A stretch of DNA of 64,000 nucleotides from Paragonimus westermani (taxonomy: Eukaryota > Platyhelminthes > Trematoda > Plagiorchiida > Troglotrematidae): positions 164,979-228,978 of the forward strand of contig QNGE01000298.1 of assembly GCA_008508345.1 (NCBI GenBank), read 5' to 3'. The translations under genes were made by a program, and so were the position numbers. The notes under the pieces were generated by a model. That model saw nothing but the letters and a program-made list of their open reading frames with translations, searched no databases and was not told the DNA's origin. This document shows, one piece after another, positions 36,749-51,739 of the stretch (position 1 is its first letter; each line of letters begins with the position of its first letter).

Positions 36749-39700
36749 ACTCCCACGTTCTTTGACAACGGTCGTGTATCTTCTCATAAGAAAGACTCTG
36801 GTATATATTTTGTCACACCTATGCTTTCCAAGTTAACAGGGCTGTTTTACCACACTAATTAATCATTCTGTAAATGTTGAGATTGTTGTCGCTTCACACT
36901 TACCATGCATTCAGCCTCAGTTTGTGTAAAATAGCCACAGAACCAGAATCACACATTGTAAGACACAATTAATACAGACTGGTACTTTTAGTTTTCAGAA
37001 CCCGCCATATATTTTGCAAAATCCAACCTTCAGTTAAGCAAACTTTGGAAATGTCGTACAGTGGAATCGAATCAACAAGGGATGTAATCCTGCATTATAT
37101 ATCTCTTGCAGAAATGGTACAATCTCCATTACGGTCATATGGCGAGGACAGAACACCTTCAGCCTACGTAAGGTTGGCAAGTCAGATTGCCTTATGTAAA
37201 AACAAGTAACTTAAAACGGCGGCACTATCTAACCCTCTTTTTCGTCACCATCATGTACTTCCTGTTGTTGTTCGTTTCCGTTGGCCTATCGTTCAAGCTT
37301 TTAGGCTCAATGGTTAGCCTAAACTCCTAAACCTTTTGTATATTCACTATGGATTCTTATTCCGATGCTTTCAATCCGTCAAAACTTCTGCGGATTAATA
37401 AACAGATTTTATTTTCATTTTGGACCACAAGGAGGCTAACTGAAAAGGGGGCGGAGTGCTTCCTAAATTTGCGCGGCAAAATAGAGCTACTCACAAAAGT
37501 GACTAAATTTTACTATTTACTGAGAGATTTTAAGACACAAATGAACCAGATTCAATGGACCAGTTTGTCTCTATGCGTGAGAGAAGCTCGCAGTAGATGT
37601 CGCCCGATTTTCGAATTTTAAGCACACTGTCGAACCAGGGCTTCGTATCATTTTCATGTAAGGACAGCATTTGACTCAAGTTCATAATATCATTGGGGAC
37701 CCGAAGACTATGGATATATGCTGTCCGCGTCAGCCCAGAGAAGCTTATAAAACTGGATTGCCGTTTGGTTAGGTTCATCATGGCTAAGCCATATTGATTA
37801 AATAGACAGCTACTGCTTCTGTACTACGAACATTTTTGACATCAAATTTGGAGTATTTTTGTCAAGGTTACGGACTGTTCAATCTTGAAGACAGGAGTAA
37901 TGTTCGAACTGCCAACACATATTTTTGCATCGTCGTGTGCAGCACGTTTGCGAATTTTGATAAACAGCGAGTGCATATGAAAACCGACGATATCTAATGC
38001 GCCTTCAGATGGCGGGGGAACCATGTCTGTTAGCACCGGTTACCATGTGGAAAACCGGCTGCAGATGTAAATACCGTTCATAGGAAGAGTGAATGAGTGG
38101 GTAGCCTATGTCGTTCACGGTTTAAGTCATCTGTCAATGGGGCAAAGTTTACGACCAGCTGCGATTAGATCATAACATAAATCTACCAATAGGAAAGAAA
38201 TGGTACAGTATTAATACGAACTCACGGTAACCTAAAGGACTTGGAACGATGCGATGGTGACCGGGAAACTTAAACCTGACTAATTCCCAGCAACAGGAGA
38301 TGTTGCACACATACCAGCTACAGAGAACTGTCTGTTATGATGTGACTGAAAATGTTTGTGGATTTCTGTTGCGTATGCTTGAACAGTAAGCGTTAATGTG
38401 GTTTCTTAAATTGAACGAAAGTTCTCACTTAGGCTACACAGAATAAAACTCAATCACATGAGTGAATTAAATTCCTCTTTCAAAAGTAGACACGAACCCA
38501 ATTAACCAACAGGTCATTGCGTCCAGAAGACAGTTCTCGTTGAAGGGGGATTACTGTACACAATATCAAGAATACCTTAATATATGCGCACGCCACAAAT
38601 GGTTCACACTTAGCGGTTCTGTCAACAAAGTTCTCTCCACTCAGGACCACCTCAATCTGATCCCTAGATATTTTTCATTGATTTACGATCTTTCGACGGA
38701 TTAGCTCCCAAAGCGCCTAACTAAAGTTTATATCTACGCCAACTGGCAATGGAATTTTCATAAATGGTCTGGCTTAAACAGATCACAGAATGATGACTAC
38801 ACTCTAGTACATTCGGCGCCGCAATGCGCAAGAACAGATACTTCATTCCAGTCATAGACTTGTGTGTGCGCAATATCCAGCGGGAGAGCACAAGATTGCT
38901 AGCCGTTATGGGATCTTATGAGGTGCATACATATGAAGGTTTACTGAACTGTCAGCTCAAGTCTGAACATCGCTAGAGCAAGTAAGTAAGATATTTGGCC
39001 CAACTCAGAAGTCAACTCATTTTGTGCAACACTAGCGTCTTGTCCCTTAGATTGCGGTATCTCGATTGTGACGCTCAGGACCATTACAAAATCATTATTA
39101 GGCTTTTGTCCACTCCACAAGCGATTGAAGATTGTCAGTCGGGTATGGTACGGCTGAGGAAATTAACAGTACGAGTGTCAACAGGCTGCTAACAACATAG
39201 GAAAATATACAGCTGATCTTTGAAGACGTTTAAACATCCAGTAAGCATTTAATGGCGTAATTTCTGGCGATTGTTCCATGGATGATTGAAGTATGTAAGT
39301 GGCCTGTTTGACCACAAACGTTCCAGCAAAATCGATGGCACTTTCGTTCACACGCAGCTCGAGGAATAATTGGGTTGTTGTAAGTATCCATTTTGACCAA
39401 ATGTTCCGTTGGCTTATGAAAGGACTTATATTCATCTAAGCCCGTTCTGCTCAGTCACATAAGGTGACCAAGAAAAACTGCGGTAAAGTTAATGGCAGAT
39501 AACTTTTAAGTGAGATACGCTGTCATGATTTCTTCCCTTTTAAGCTGGTGGTGATCCTCCAAATTTGGGCTAGAACTACCCTGAATTCTGTTCCTTACCA
39601 AGGGGATCGTTCAACCGTTCAAGATTGGACACATGTTTGTTTTTCGGAGTTTGTTTCGTCGGATTTCATCCTCTAGCTCTGAAGTAGTCATGAAAAACAC

Positions 39701-40560
39701 CGTTTAATTGTTGCGTCGTTCCGGTTTGATTATCCACCTCAATGTTTGACGATACTTCTGCACTAAGATTGTCACGTATGGTCTGTTACTTTTGTTGGTT
39801 ATGACACCTCAGTTTGGGGCGTCTACCGGTTTGAAAGTAAGGCTAATCTTCAACGTATATCATACTGCGGTAAAGCTCCACAATTTGCCCATGGACACAG
39901 CTAACACAAATGTAACATAATCGTCCTTTAGACTCACTGGCATAAACACAAACCAACTGTCTGGTGGCTTCCGTTCATATTGGCTTAGTAACCACGGCAC
40001 ACAAGGCGACGGGCATATTCAGTAAACACGGTCATCGGTTACGGTCTCTATTTGTTCCCCTAACAAAGTTACGCCCTGGTAACTGTTTTCTTTGAGTAAA
40101 CATCAGATAATCATTCACCAATAGTAATATGATACCTTGTTGGGATCCAGCATGGTGGGTCATATTGGTGTAGACTCTCTCATATCAGTGTTCCCTTGCC
40201 TATAATTGAAGCGTAATGTTTACATGGGCTGGGCATTCGGCGACTTTACCTACGAAAAATGCACCCCCAGGTCCACCGACGTTTTTTGATACTGCTCAAG
40301 AGTTGCTTGTAACTTGAACACTACTCATCATGGCCAACAGGACCAATATATCCTCTGATAGGTGATATTGCAAACAGCTCAAATTCCTTCCTGGGTGTTC
40401 GTTCATTTCCCGTTGTAAAACTATAAATACCCATCTCAGAGGGGTGCGATTCAAAAGGGTCATTTGGGAGAAACCAGTTGTAGAGTAAACTCAAAATCTT
40501 CTGCATTTAATCCAAATTGAACGCCAGCCAAGATTGATTACGATCTTTATATTCAGATAA

Positions 40561-40650
40561 GTAGTTCGGCCAGTCCACTTCGTAAGGAAGTAATAGACCC
40601 GAGTTTCGCCCTCATCAGATTCCAGCAGTAGTATATATCCTTGTCCCAGT
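40561..40650 (+). repeat. Degenerate relative of the 51.5 kb fold-back repeat (single arm)
   Basis: TAATAGACCCGAGTTTCGCCCTC and GTATATATCCTTGTC match the left arm at 51470-51527 at the same spacing. Confidence 0.45.
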
Positions 40651-43600
40651 GGTAACTTGCACTCCTACCCTCGTGTTTGTAAGACTAGCTTTTTGACCAC
40701 AACGCCAGAGAACTAACATTAGGAATGACTACTCGGCCATATCTAAAGGCTCAATCAAAACCTTGTATGAACAGTGCTCAGGCTGCCCAGTCATCTCAAT
40801 TGCAGACACATTAACTGTCCTGTTAACTGCGATCGATAACCTCGCGATCAGCAACTTCACAGTTAGGTTGAGTTCACGGACTTCATTAAACCAACTGATC
40901 ACTCTATATAGTTTGAACTGAATTTCGGGGAATTAGATTATTTCAAAGTGAACATCACCCATATTTGGTCACATTCTTCTAATTCAAACTTCTTCCTTTA
41001 AGTTCCATTTTATTTTCGCGAATATATTACCTACAATCTGTTGCAATTTTCTCGTACTCATAACATGGATGATATCAACTTTTGTTTTCTTTGGTAACTC
41101 GATACTGATTTTAATATATGCAAGTTGATTCAGTACAGTGCTTCGGATTACATACACTTACATTTAGATTCCCTTTATTCAAGGTGACAGTTAAGCTTTC
41201 GAAAGCTGCCATACTGGTGGATGTTCGGTGTCTGTGATATAAAATGGATGGGCACTGCTTATTCTCACTTAAATCAGTCCTGTATATTCGACGGGAATGA
41301 AACAATTCACAACGGTATTACGTTGACTTTGATCACACTAGCCGTTGTTCTGTGCACTCATACAGACACCTTAGAATCTATTTTGGTGGTACTTTATTAC
41401 AGAGGTTCGCTCCTTGACCACAGATTCACAAATTCACACGTAAAAATTTACTGTAAAGAATGCATATGAACAATTTGGCTTACATCTGTCAATACGGACC
41501 GTACAACCAGACTTATGCTCCGGAATGCTGCAACAGCAGAACTTACCTCCCTAAAGATCTCCACCGGTTGCTTGGTAATCCACAACCTGTGACAAAATGT
41601 CTGGCTTAATCAGGTAGATATTTGCAATGTCTCTTATCTGCCATACTAACTTGAAAACGGGTTGAGACGATGTCACTAAGACTGAATTTCAAGACCCCAG
41701 GGACGAATGTTGACAAAGTTTCTGTGGACACGAAGTTGAAAAATCTGTGCAATTGGTCTTGTGAGTGAGCGCCTACATTCACTGATTACCAAATGTGGCT
41801 GAAAGCTAACTGTTGGAACCATCTACCGTCACGTTTATACTCTGATAAAATAACAGTCGTTGCTGACTAAGCAGCATATTCTGTCCTCAGAGGAGTTAAA
41901 AATTCTCAATGATATAAGTATTCACAGTAATAATTGTCATTCTGAACCACATGGCTCTCCCGTTAATCAGGTGAAGAGGACATCCTCTAAACTAGTCAGT
42001 AGTAGAATAAAGCCTTATAAGTTAACAACAGAAACAATCAAAGGTTTCGGCATATGGTTGAAGAAGGCTACCATATGTACATTCTGATACAACCCAATGT
42101 TATGGAATTGCAAGAAATTCACCACGTGGTTTCTTACAGTATGAACCTACCATTAGTCTGGTTGGCCTGGGAAAGGGTAAAAGAGTAGCCAGGATATGGA
42201 AGCTGTTGTCTGTTAGTGAGAACTGATAGAACCAATGCAGAAATCCCATCCGACAATGAGGTCAACAAGGGGAGAAGATTATACTACTATACTGTGTAAT
42301 TGGTTGAATTACGTTATGGGACCTTCGAAAAACACGTGTGTCAACATTATTATGATCGTCTTGATCGCTAGGCAGAACTACAAAATATTATACGTAGACT
42401 ATACCACCTCCTGCATACAAAAATTATTAAAATACCAATTTACTTCGAATAAGGCCTAAACCAATGTTTATCTGCGGGAATATTGGCGGTACGAGGAGCC
42501 AATTTGATGGCCTTTCATCCGAGACTGGCTGATACTCCACGTTTCAAGTGCTTATCTTATTGTTTTTTATTTGGAGCTACTCTTGATAGCCGAGTTAAAT
42601 CAAGTTTCGAGAACCATAAAACCCCTTTTCTTATCCCCATTAACATAAGTTCATATTAGAATCATCTATTAGCTTGGCAGTATTTACTTCTCATTCAATA
42701 CCCACACGTCTAAGGATGAGATATCTGTTATAAACACTAACTCACCTACGAGTTACTTCTGCCGTTTATCTCAAATTTAGTGGAGTATGTAGATCGATGC
42801 TGTTGTTAAAAGCATTAAATGGAATTGTGCAGAAACTCATTCTGCATCAATCTCCTAAAAGACATCATAATTTCATAAAGTGTGGTAGGACAAGCAGTGT
42901 GTTTACCACGCAAAAGTTAACGTGAGCACAGGAGCAGTTTCATGGTTACTGCCACTCACTAGGCAGGCCTACCCGGTGAAATTCAACTCCACATCCCACT
43001 GAAGGGACGGCAGATGCAGTAAGTCATAGGTACTAATTCCATTAGGTATGAAATAATTGGCATAACTATCTCGCAAACGAGTACCTGTACGGCAGAAATT
43101 CACCAGATAAACTTACCTGATAAGTGGCAACGACCACAAAATTGGTCCTATGACTCCGGTAACTTTTCAGTGGTAAACACATTATTCATCTTACCACACT
43201 TTTTGAATTGAGTTATCTGTTCAATCGATGCATTTGACCGAAAATAAGTGAAATAAATAAACGAATAATTGTACATATATACTGTTAATGCAATTTGTTT
43301 CATTATATGAAGGGTAATGCAATCACTCAGGGTTGGAGTCATGCGAAACTGTGTGTACTGTTATTGTGGGTGTCTGGGTAACAGCGTTCATTCAGTTACC
43401 ATTTCTCATTCGTACATCCATATGACCTTCATCTGTTCACCGGACTCAAACACGGTCTCTGAACTTGGTATACTGGGGAACAAACACCAAATCTTTCTCC
43501 ACCAATAGGAGCGTAAAAGGCAGACTGGATAGACACTATTATCCTTCAAAAAGCTGGGTGGACGGTACGTTCGTTCCCATAATTCAAGATGTTGATGAAT

Positions 43601-46600
43601 CAATTCGTGCACTAGCTATTATCAAGTAAACTTGCATAAGTGAAGTAACCATTATTAAGTGTATCGTCAACCGTCTTGGCAAAAAGGGTTTATTACAGGA
43701 ACATTCACTCTAATTAAGGAAGCGCTGATGCTTTCGAAGACGGATGGGCCAATCGTGACGACCGATAGGTGTCGACCGGATGAGTGATTGGTATTCACCA
43801 AAGGTCACATGGACGCTTTTTACTCAGACGTCCTTAACAATATCAAACTGTTGTGTTCAGCCTAACGAGTGGTTGTTCAGCCGGCAATCACGTAAGAACA
43901 CGATAAAATACGCATCAAGTTCACTCATCGTATTCGTACAGAATTAGCAATTCACGTCATCCTGTTCACACGTAAACAGCTGTGCTCTATACGAGTGATA
44001 GGCAATGCTTCATAGGGCTTCGATATACGGGACCTTTGATTATGTGACCTAATCGAAGCAAGTAAACAGATCTATGCTGTGTTCGCCTTAGTTTAAATGA
44101 ACCGATCAAAAGGCGGATTATCGGTCACGAATCAAAGATTGCGTCGACCGTCCGTGAACTTCTTTTAGCCAACCAAATATACATGTAAATAATTTATAGG
44201 TTGTTTTTACCTCGTTAGTGTGTAGTCTTTAACTCCGGCAGACGAATTCCCTTTTTAGTTCTTCCCTGGTGATCACCCCGTAAACTATACGGGAGTTGGT
44301 CAGTAAGAAATGGGGGGAAAGTTGACTTAACCATCTTGATGAGTGGCCGGGGTATCGATTTACGCTGTGGCTAGTTAGCAGAACAATACCGCACAGAATG
44401 TTTGGTTGTCCAGCTCAGCTGATGGTTGGTCTTTCTGAAGAGGATAGAACTGCTTATGGCTGGTGATTAAACACAGTTTAGCTGCTGGTTTTATGCACAG
44501 TGATGGAGGAAAAATCTTGTCATGAAATTCATTGAAATATCCATTAATCAGTTGGGGTGTGCCAACGTTTCTGATTTCTTGGGCAGTAGCTGAAGTAGAC
44601 TTATCCGCCTTACAGTGCGTTCCTTCACAAAAATGGCTGCGTGATTCCAGGCGCCAGTTCTGCTAGGTTTAAGCTAGTTTGTGGCGGGCAGAATGTTTAA
44701 TTGAGTCATCCAAGTGACATATGGGCAGCGTACTGCCTAGGATCAATCTCAGGTGTTTATGAGAAGGTCATTAAAAACTCATCATGTTTCCTCAACTAAA
44801 CTGATAAGATCCACCAGACTCAATCGTTTTCGTTATTTTATAGTCACCATTGGCTGTGAGTTCACTAGAAGCCGAAGTATAAACTTCCGTGAAACGCTTC
44901 GTAACGGTCTTTGGAAATGTTCACGATGAATTAGTTCATATAGTGATGTTGCCAGGAATTTGGTATCCACACGTGAACATCGCAAGTACCTAATGGCAAA
45001 CAGCATGTCACAATTCCATTTAACTGCGACGTCTAACACCCTTACGGAGCGTCTGTTATTTCACACCGCTCGTCCATCTTAGAAAACCCTATCAACCGGA
45101 TTATTTTAAATAAATACGTCGTAAGCCTCAGCTGCATCGCGATAAAAGTACTATTGTTGGTGTTTTTGCCAGTATAAAAAAGACAATCATGTCTAATCAA
45201 CCGAATGTCAATCAGCTAAGCAGAATATCTGTATCGGTAAGAAAGTGTATAACAGAGGAGAAGCAAGTGGATTTGCTGATGTACAAACCGTCAGTCAACT
45301 TTCTGTTCTGAAACCATTTTTGATTCGCAAGTTTGCAGAGCAACAGTCTTTCCCCTACGTTCCACCCGGTCGGTGAGAACAGCCGGTCTTTTCACGTGCC
45401 CAGTTTTCGTTGGGGACAGGTTGTAGGAACACTCCTGTTATAACAGGCTGATGGCTAGGTAATTGATATGGGGATATGATTCAACTCAAGCAGTATTTAC
45501 GATAAATTTGGTTGTCGAGCCACAGTTGAAATGAGCAGTTATAGTAAGCAACAGTCCACAAGACATTGACCCGAACAGTGATGATGAGTGGGTGGGTTGT
45601 GTAACAGTGTAAGAAAAATGCACCAGTTTGTGCAGAATGTTTTTCCATCCTAGTCTCCATAAGTATTATTTCGCCCCTAATGACCAGTGATCCTAACGGC
45701 TGCAACAGCTCCTAGCCTCCTATAAAAGTCTTGCCAATCTTTCAGACTAAATAATGCTTACCGAAAGCCACTGTAACACATGAGTACTGGTCATAATGTT
45801 CTTTCCAGTCTTCGGCTCATTCGCACGGTGATCTTCAGGACAGGATCTAAAGAAATTTGAATCTGTTCGTTATTGTTAAATAGTATGCATGCGTCTTGAT
45901 TTTTGCATAAGATAATTAAGCGTACAACCGACTCCATATATTTCTTTTGAGCCGCCACTAAGACCCATGAGTTGGCCAGCATACTTACAATTTCAAGGAC
46001 CAACTTTATGTTAGTTTGATTGCTCCTTTTGCAACACTACACTGCAAAACTTGTCATAGAAGCCACTACGTCATGCGAATTATTTCTCGCACATCCAATA
46101 AGGTTCATCTACTGGATGTTGTGATTTCAGAATCCATTTTAACATTATGGTATGAACGGTTTTATTCATAGTTATTGAGAAGCAAGATTGATTACGAAAT
46201 TCATGACAGTGATGTCGTGAGATGAAATTGCGGAATGATTGTCCTATTGTTTTACATTTTTTCAAAGTTATACCACAATGTATCAAGACAGGCTTCTGAA
46301 AGCGATGCACAAACGTGCGTCAACCAGACTTAGCAATTTTATGTGAACTTAACTGAATTTAAGGCTTTACTTTAACTCACAGATTAAGTGTTGGAATGCA
46401 GACACCTATTTCATGCCGTGTACAGTAAACAATTTATCGAATGCCAGAAGATGTGCACAAGGCATCTGAAAGGTTCGCGTGAACAATGATAGTAATCTAA
46501 GTTCTCAGCGAAACGGTTATGTGGAAAGCTGTCTGTCATAACAATACCACCTTATGGTGCAAAGTTATAATACTTAAGCCTATTGTTTGTTAAGTGAAAA

Positions 46601-49099
46601 GACTGGCAACAATATTTCAACCAATACCAGCCTGAAGAAGTACATTAAAAACCTTTCGTATGGTTCAGTTCACGTGGGAAAGTCAAACAGCCACAAAACT
46701 TCGTTTAACATTACAATAATAGCAGGAGTTAGAAAACTGTTGTATATTCGCTTCCTTTATTATTAATATATGTAATTCAGAAAAGTTCAGACACCACCTG
46801 TCACCTATAGTGATGCCCTGAGTCGGTTGCGCTTTTCCACTAAAGTTCAATAGCCTTGTAATATGCAGAGAAGTTTTATTTGGTTAGTATTACATCAGCT
46901 CTATTAATGAGAATAAATAAACACTTCGGTCTGTCAATTAACAAAGTACAGGATAGTGGACATGGACCACGACAACATTACATCTGTCAAGGCAACCAGT
47001 TCACTGATTCGACTTGAAATGGAGCCGGTTTTATGATCCCTGCTGGTACAACAACGGTCACAAAGAATGTTGCTTAAAGTGATTATTTGATAAACTCAAA
47101 CCGAATTTAACACTGAGATCCACAACCTCCTCTTACATTGCTCACCACTATTTGGGCAATGAGCTGTAGTTGTTAATTCGCCCAGGGCAGGCAGACATCT
47201 CCTCCTCTTCAAGAACTGTTCCGTCAGACCAATTAGTTAAGAAAGTGGTCCAGTAGTGCATGAACAAAGACCATCGCATATGTTTCAACTCCAGCGTGCC
47301 TACTCGAATGTTAGGATAGTGTCCTTCTGTCCACACTATCCGACTCATGATCATGACCTTACTTTTAAATTACTGCAAGAGAGTAGAAGAGAGCTTACGC
47401 ACACGCAATAACTACTACTTGTTCGTCCGTATCTAACGAGCTCACGGGTTTACACGCATGAATACATATCCGATAGTTGGTCTTTCAAGATGCACACAAA
47501 CGGTTCACTCAGTTATCTAACCGGAAAAGAATATGAGGGGAGGAGTTGGTGAGAGTGACGCAATCACACAGGCGCACTTGTGTTCTTCTATTGGGAATTA
47601 ACTATCGGTCCAGTTGAATGGTGTCCCCATTTTTCTCTATTGATCACCGTTTAATTCACAATTCCCGAACAGTTTCTGTTCTGTCTAATCTATGCGGATG
47701 TCCAACTAAACCTCAACCATCCAACTTAGCACTTTGCCAGGTAAAGAGTAGGAGAGTGTTTGGTGATTAAGTTACGTGGTAGCCGGCTGGAAGACAACAA
47801 CTAATGCATATTGGTGTTGTTACTCCACAACATCAATTTCAAACGGTACTACCTCTGTTCGTTTGCCAAAATTTGCGCTACTGGGCAAAATGAAAAGTAG
47901 ACAGCATGCGCCAATCTCAGGAACTCGGTGCCTAGAATATGATCAAAAGGCAAATCCTCACTAGAGCGAAATTCGTCATTCAAAATCTGATTATTTGTTT
48001 CTAAGAGAGGTCAGTTAAAATTTCCAGCCGAAAGTGAAAGTAAACCAAATAAGACACGTAGCTGATCTTTCGTCTTTAACGACGACTTGCTGACTGAAAC
48101 TTCATCTTTCCTGCTGCCAATAATGTTAGCTGGTTTCGAATACACTAAAACAAAGTGAGACGGCAAATACAGTTGTTGTTTACAGTTGGCACAAAGGCTG
48201 TCGTTGTTGACGTGGTTGTATGGTTATTGAACTTGGCCATCACAAACAGTTGCGCAGAGGCACGTATATTACTCGACCTCGCAGCGTCATGCCGACCAAA
48301 CATAACCTCACACGCTTAAAGTGCATGTTTACCTGTTTTTGTCCAGCGGTTCATCCCGGTCTATCGAACCTGTTAGGGGTCCCAACCACAGTTGACTCCC
48401 ATGGTCGTCATTCTCATCTCAGTGGTGGTTTTGGGTGTAGCAGCGTCAATCAGTCGGTTGACATTACCGAATCGAATATTCGGGCCACCCTTGAAGCAGC
48501 TACTTCATAATGTCATTCAGTTAACACTCAACACACAAGCATACGTACACAAATGGGCATATGCAGTCCAGTGTCATGAAATGTCGAACTACGGAGACTA
48601 GCTGGCAAAACACGCAAAAGACTTGTGGTAAGCACTTCCTGCATTCGACTTCCGTTATTAGAGCATATGCATTCACATCAGGCGGGCGCGCGTGCGTGGG
48701 ACACCAACGATCACTCCCTAGGTGGTGTGGGAGAGATTTTTCAACCACTGGCGAACTTTGTTTTATCCAAACTATCACACAAACCCGTGTGACTGTCTTT
48801 GCTTTTAGTGTTTGCTCCCTGTGTATATTTATTAGTGTGTATGTGTGTCTGTTTGAATCACTTCAACCAGCCATCATCCGACAAAGTTCTCTCTTATCGC
48901 AATCTCCTCTGAAGACAGGCGTGTACCAGATGGGGAAGGGCAATTGGATTGACACCATCTATCGACTAATGACTAAAAACACTCATCAACTCCGATAGAT
49001 TCCGTCAACCCACCCCCAACATCAAAATCACCATCCTAACTTCCATCATCACCGGTAATGGGAGCAGGCACAACGACATCCACTGTTACCATTGCTACT

Positions 49100-49370
49100 A
49101 AACCTACGAGGTTGTTAGTCTAATACACGCAGTCTGGTTTTTTGCCCTTTTTAAAACTGTCCACCACCCGAACACCAAACGCGCCCGGAGGCCAGTTCTC
49201 GTTGGGCCGTTCGAAATCTGACGCCAACACCTCACCTCGCAGCTGTTCAATTTCGGTCTACTTGTCGCCGATACAACCACGGAAGCGCAATCGCAAACAA
49301 GCAGGGGAGAGAAGGAATAACACCGAAAACCGGACGACAAACCACCAAACCTGATCTGTCAATCATTTGG
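49100..49370 (-). repeat. G+C- and CpG-rich segment, possible repeat
   Basis: Composition stands out from the flanks (for example AACGCGCCCGGAGG and TTGGGCCGTTCGAAATC). A minus-strand frame of 78 codons spans 49340-49104 without a known domain. It resembles a mobile-element fragment in composition only. Confidence 0.25.
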
Positions 49371-50230
49371 CGATCGTTAGCCTACGTCTCTTGCTCGTTC
49401 ATCCTCTCTTGCGTTGCATGTTAACACATAGCTACCGATTCCAGCTTCATTTTGGTCAGTGCTATGCTTACAACACTCAACGGTTAGCCTGACCACCCAA
49501 TTCACCATCATAGGAAGTTCCGGGGCTACTCGCTTTGGTGGTGAAAAGTCAACTGCCGTCTAATTTGCTCGCCTATTACTGTCCATCCGCGAGTGATTAC
49601 CAGCACTTCGGGTGGGTGATCTGAGATACTGCGAAACTGACGATCACACGTCTCGGCACGGACATGTCTACATGGTTCTGTGTATAGAGTCGCACCCGAT
49701 CTAGCCCGGAGCGAGTTAGGGCAAAGTGATACACATACCATACGGTCTCCCTCCGCTCTGGGTGCTACTGCTGTCAATCAAGTACGGAACCACGGTTGGC
49801 TGCACAACAAACGATAGTAACACAAGACGGATAAACCGTGTTTTCAGTATACTACAACTTATTTTAAGGGTTGAACAACTGCTACAAAGGTGACAAACTG
49901 CTGGACTATTCAGTACACCAAAATCTGCCGCAACAACCGACTGGTGTGGAAATTGCGCCCCCGGGCTCACCTTTTTCCACTGTCACAACGAATTATAAAC
50001 AACCAAAAAGATGAGAATGTCGGAATCGATTGAAGAGGGTAACACAGGATTAAATGGGATCTGTTCCTTTATGTCATCCCGCAGTTGGTGTTGAATACCA
50101 ATAGCTCCATAATAAGCAGTGCTTGGAATTGAAAACCACGGAAATAAAAAGACAGTTTTCAGTGTACAATTGGTTGGCTTGAGGCTCAGTGAAGCTGTTT
50201 AGATCCAGCCAGACTGAACAAACAGATGAA

Positions 50231-50245
50231 ACAGAGAGAGAGAGA
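50231..50245. repeat. (AG)n microsatellite
   Basis: About six AG units in AAACAGAGAGAGAGAGATT. Confidence 0.75.
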
Positions 50246-51473
50246 TTATGGGGGTTTCAGTAAGCACGCCCGTCAGTTTCAGTTATTTGGGCACGAAATG
50301 AGGTGAGGAACGCCAAAACTCATAGGTATCCGATAATGCAAATTAGAAATAAAATGAGTGGTTTACTTACACCTGTTTACGGTTAACGAATGTTAACGAA
50401 GTTGAGAGGTTGCAATATACTACAATTTCCTTTGTCAAGATGGCATTGAAGAGGATGAAATCATGACATAATTGTACGCGCTGGCAACAAAATAATACAT
50501 GACACAAGCAAAAAACGAAAATTTTGGACAAAACTCGGAGTTATCCACAAACTAACGAGTCAAAAACAGCGTGTTAGAGAGCAGCCCAACGTTTTTGATT
50601 GGACAAAAAGAATGTGAGAGTAGATTACTAATCAGCAATGTATTGGATTAGATAAGGTGATGGAATATTAGCGCTTTCAGACAAATGCATCGGAACGGTG
50701 TATAAGCACAAACTTTCAGTAAAGCATCCAGCCAAACACAACGGAAGAAACGTACAGGTGAACAGAAAGAACATGATAGCCTAATTAACGATTTGGGCCA
50801 ACGGAAGTATTTTAAATAGGTAATAAGGATACTGATCCTTCGAGCTTCGGAACAACGTTCATTAGTGTGTACTAATAAACCTAGATTATAGTTTCGGGAA
50901 CGAAAAAAATGCATAAATACAATAGTTACAATATACCGATAAATGAAAAACGATCTTACGTAGTATTTTGAATTTCTGCCTTAGGATTCTTGAGCATGAC
51001 CACCTCAATAAAGCAGTAATGTCATTTTCCAATATATTACTTCCTTGTAGATTGTGGTGTTTGTCACTCCAATTAAAGTCACCAGCGTACTGGAGGGGGA
51101 GTCGATTTCGGTGGTAGTCAGATCATGAATATACAGTGAGGAAAAATGTGGTATCCGATAGGACAATATGATTTATGGGTAAGCGAAGGACATGTTGTCG
51201 AGTATGCAAGCAAGTTGAATTCAACCGTTTGACTAGTTTCTTCTTCGTTGAAGACGGTATGTAATGAATATTCCTGTCACAACCAAACTTTGAATTCCTA
51301 CTACTTGTCTATGGGACAACCGTGTTAACTATCGCTCTACTTTCTTCACTTTGGGCATGATTGAATTATTTCTTACGAACAGTGGGTCATATTTCAGTTT
51401 GAACATCACTCACACGATTGCAGCTTTCACATTCGCGTAGACTTTCCAGCCAGACCCTTTCTAAAACAAGTAT

Positions 51474-51707
51474 TAGACTCGAGTTTCACTCTCGTTAGAG
51501 CTCGTCAGCGGTGTATATCCTTGTCAAAGCGGAGGTTGGAACTCTGGTGGCGCTTTCAGACACGATAATTTGGTTATGGCCAGAGTGAGGTCACTAGTGC
51601 AATGGTCAACACGGTTGTCTCGTGAAAGCGTTGCCGGAGTTCTAACCTCAGCCGTGGCAGAGGTATGCACCACTGACGAGCTGTAACAACGGCGACACTC
51701 GAGTCTA
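51474..51707. repeat. Fold-back repeat
   Basis: The left arm 51474-51558 and right arm 51623-51707 are inverted relatives, roughly three quarters identical by eye, around a 64-nt spacer. Shared words include TAGACTCGAGT, AGCTCGTCAG and CGCTTTCA. Weaker similarity extends outward on both sides. Probably a non-autonomous fold-back or MITE-like element, or two head-to-head copies of one repeat. Confidence 0.7.
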
Positions 51708-51739
51708 GTGCTCCTTTTCAAAAGAATGAGAAAGCTGTA

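Larger units (their letters stand above)
36749..51409. other. Gene-poor intergenic stretch
   Basis: Apart from the repeat relative at 40.6 kb, the CpG-rich block at 49.1 kb and an AG tract, no structure is supported. The longest frame (145 codons, 48561-48998 plus) is Cys- and Ser-rich without known motifs. Confidence 0.55.

Noticed and set aside
48561..48998. 145-codon plus frame.
   Set aside because: Cys/Ser/Thr-rich with irregular composition and overlapping frames on both strands; no motif.
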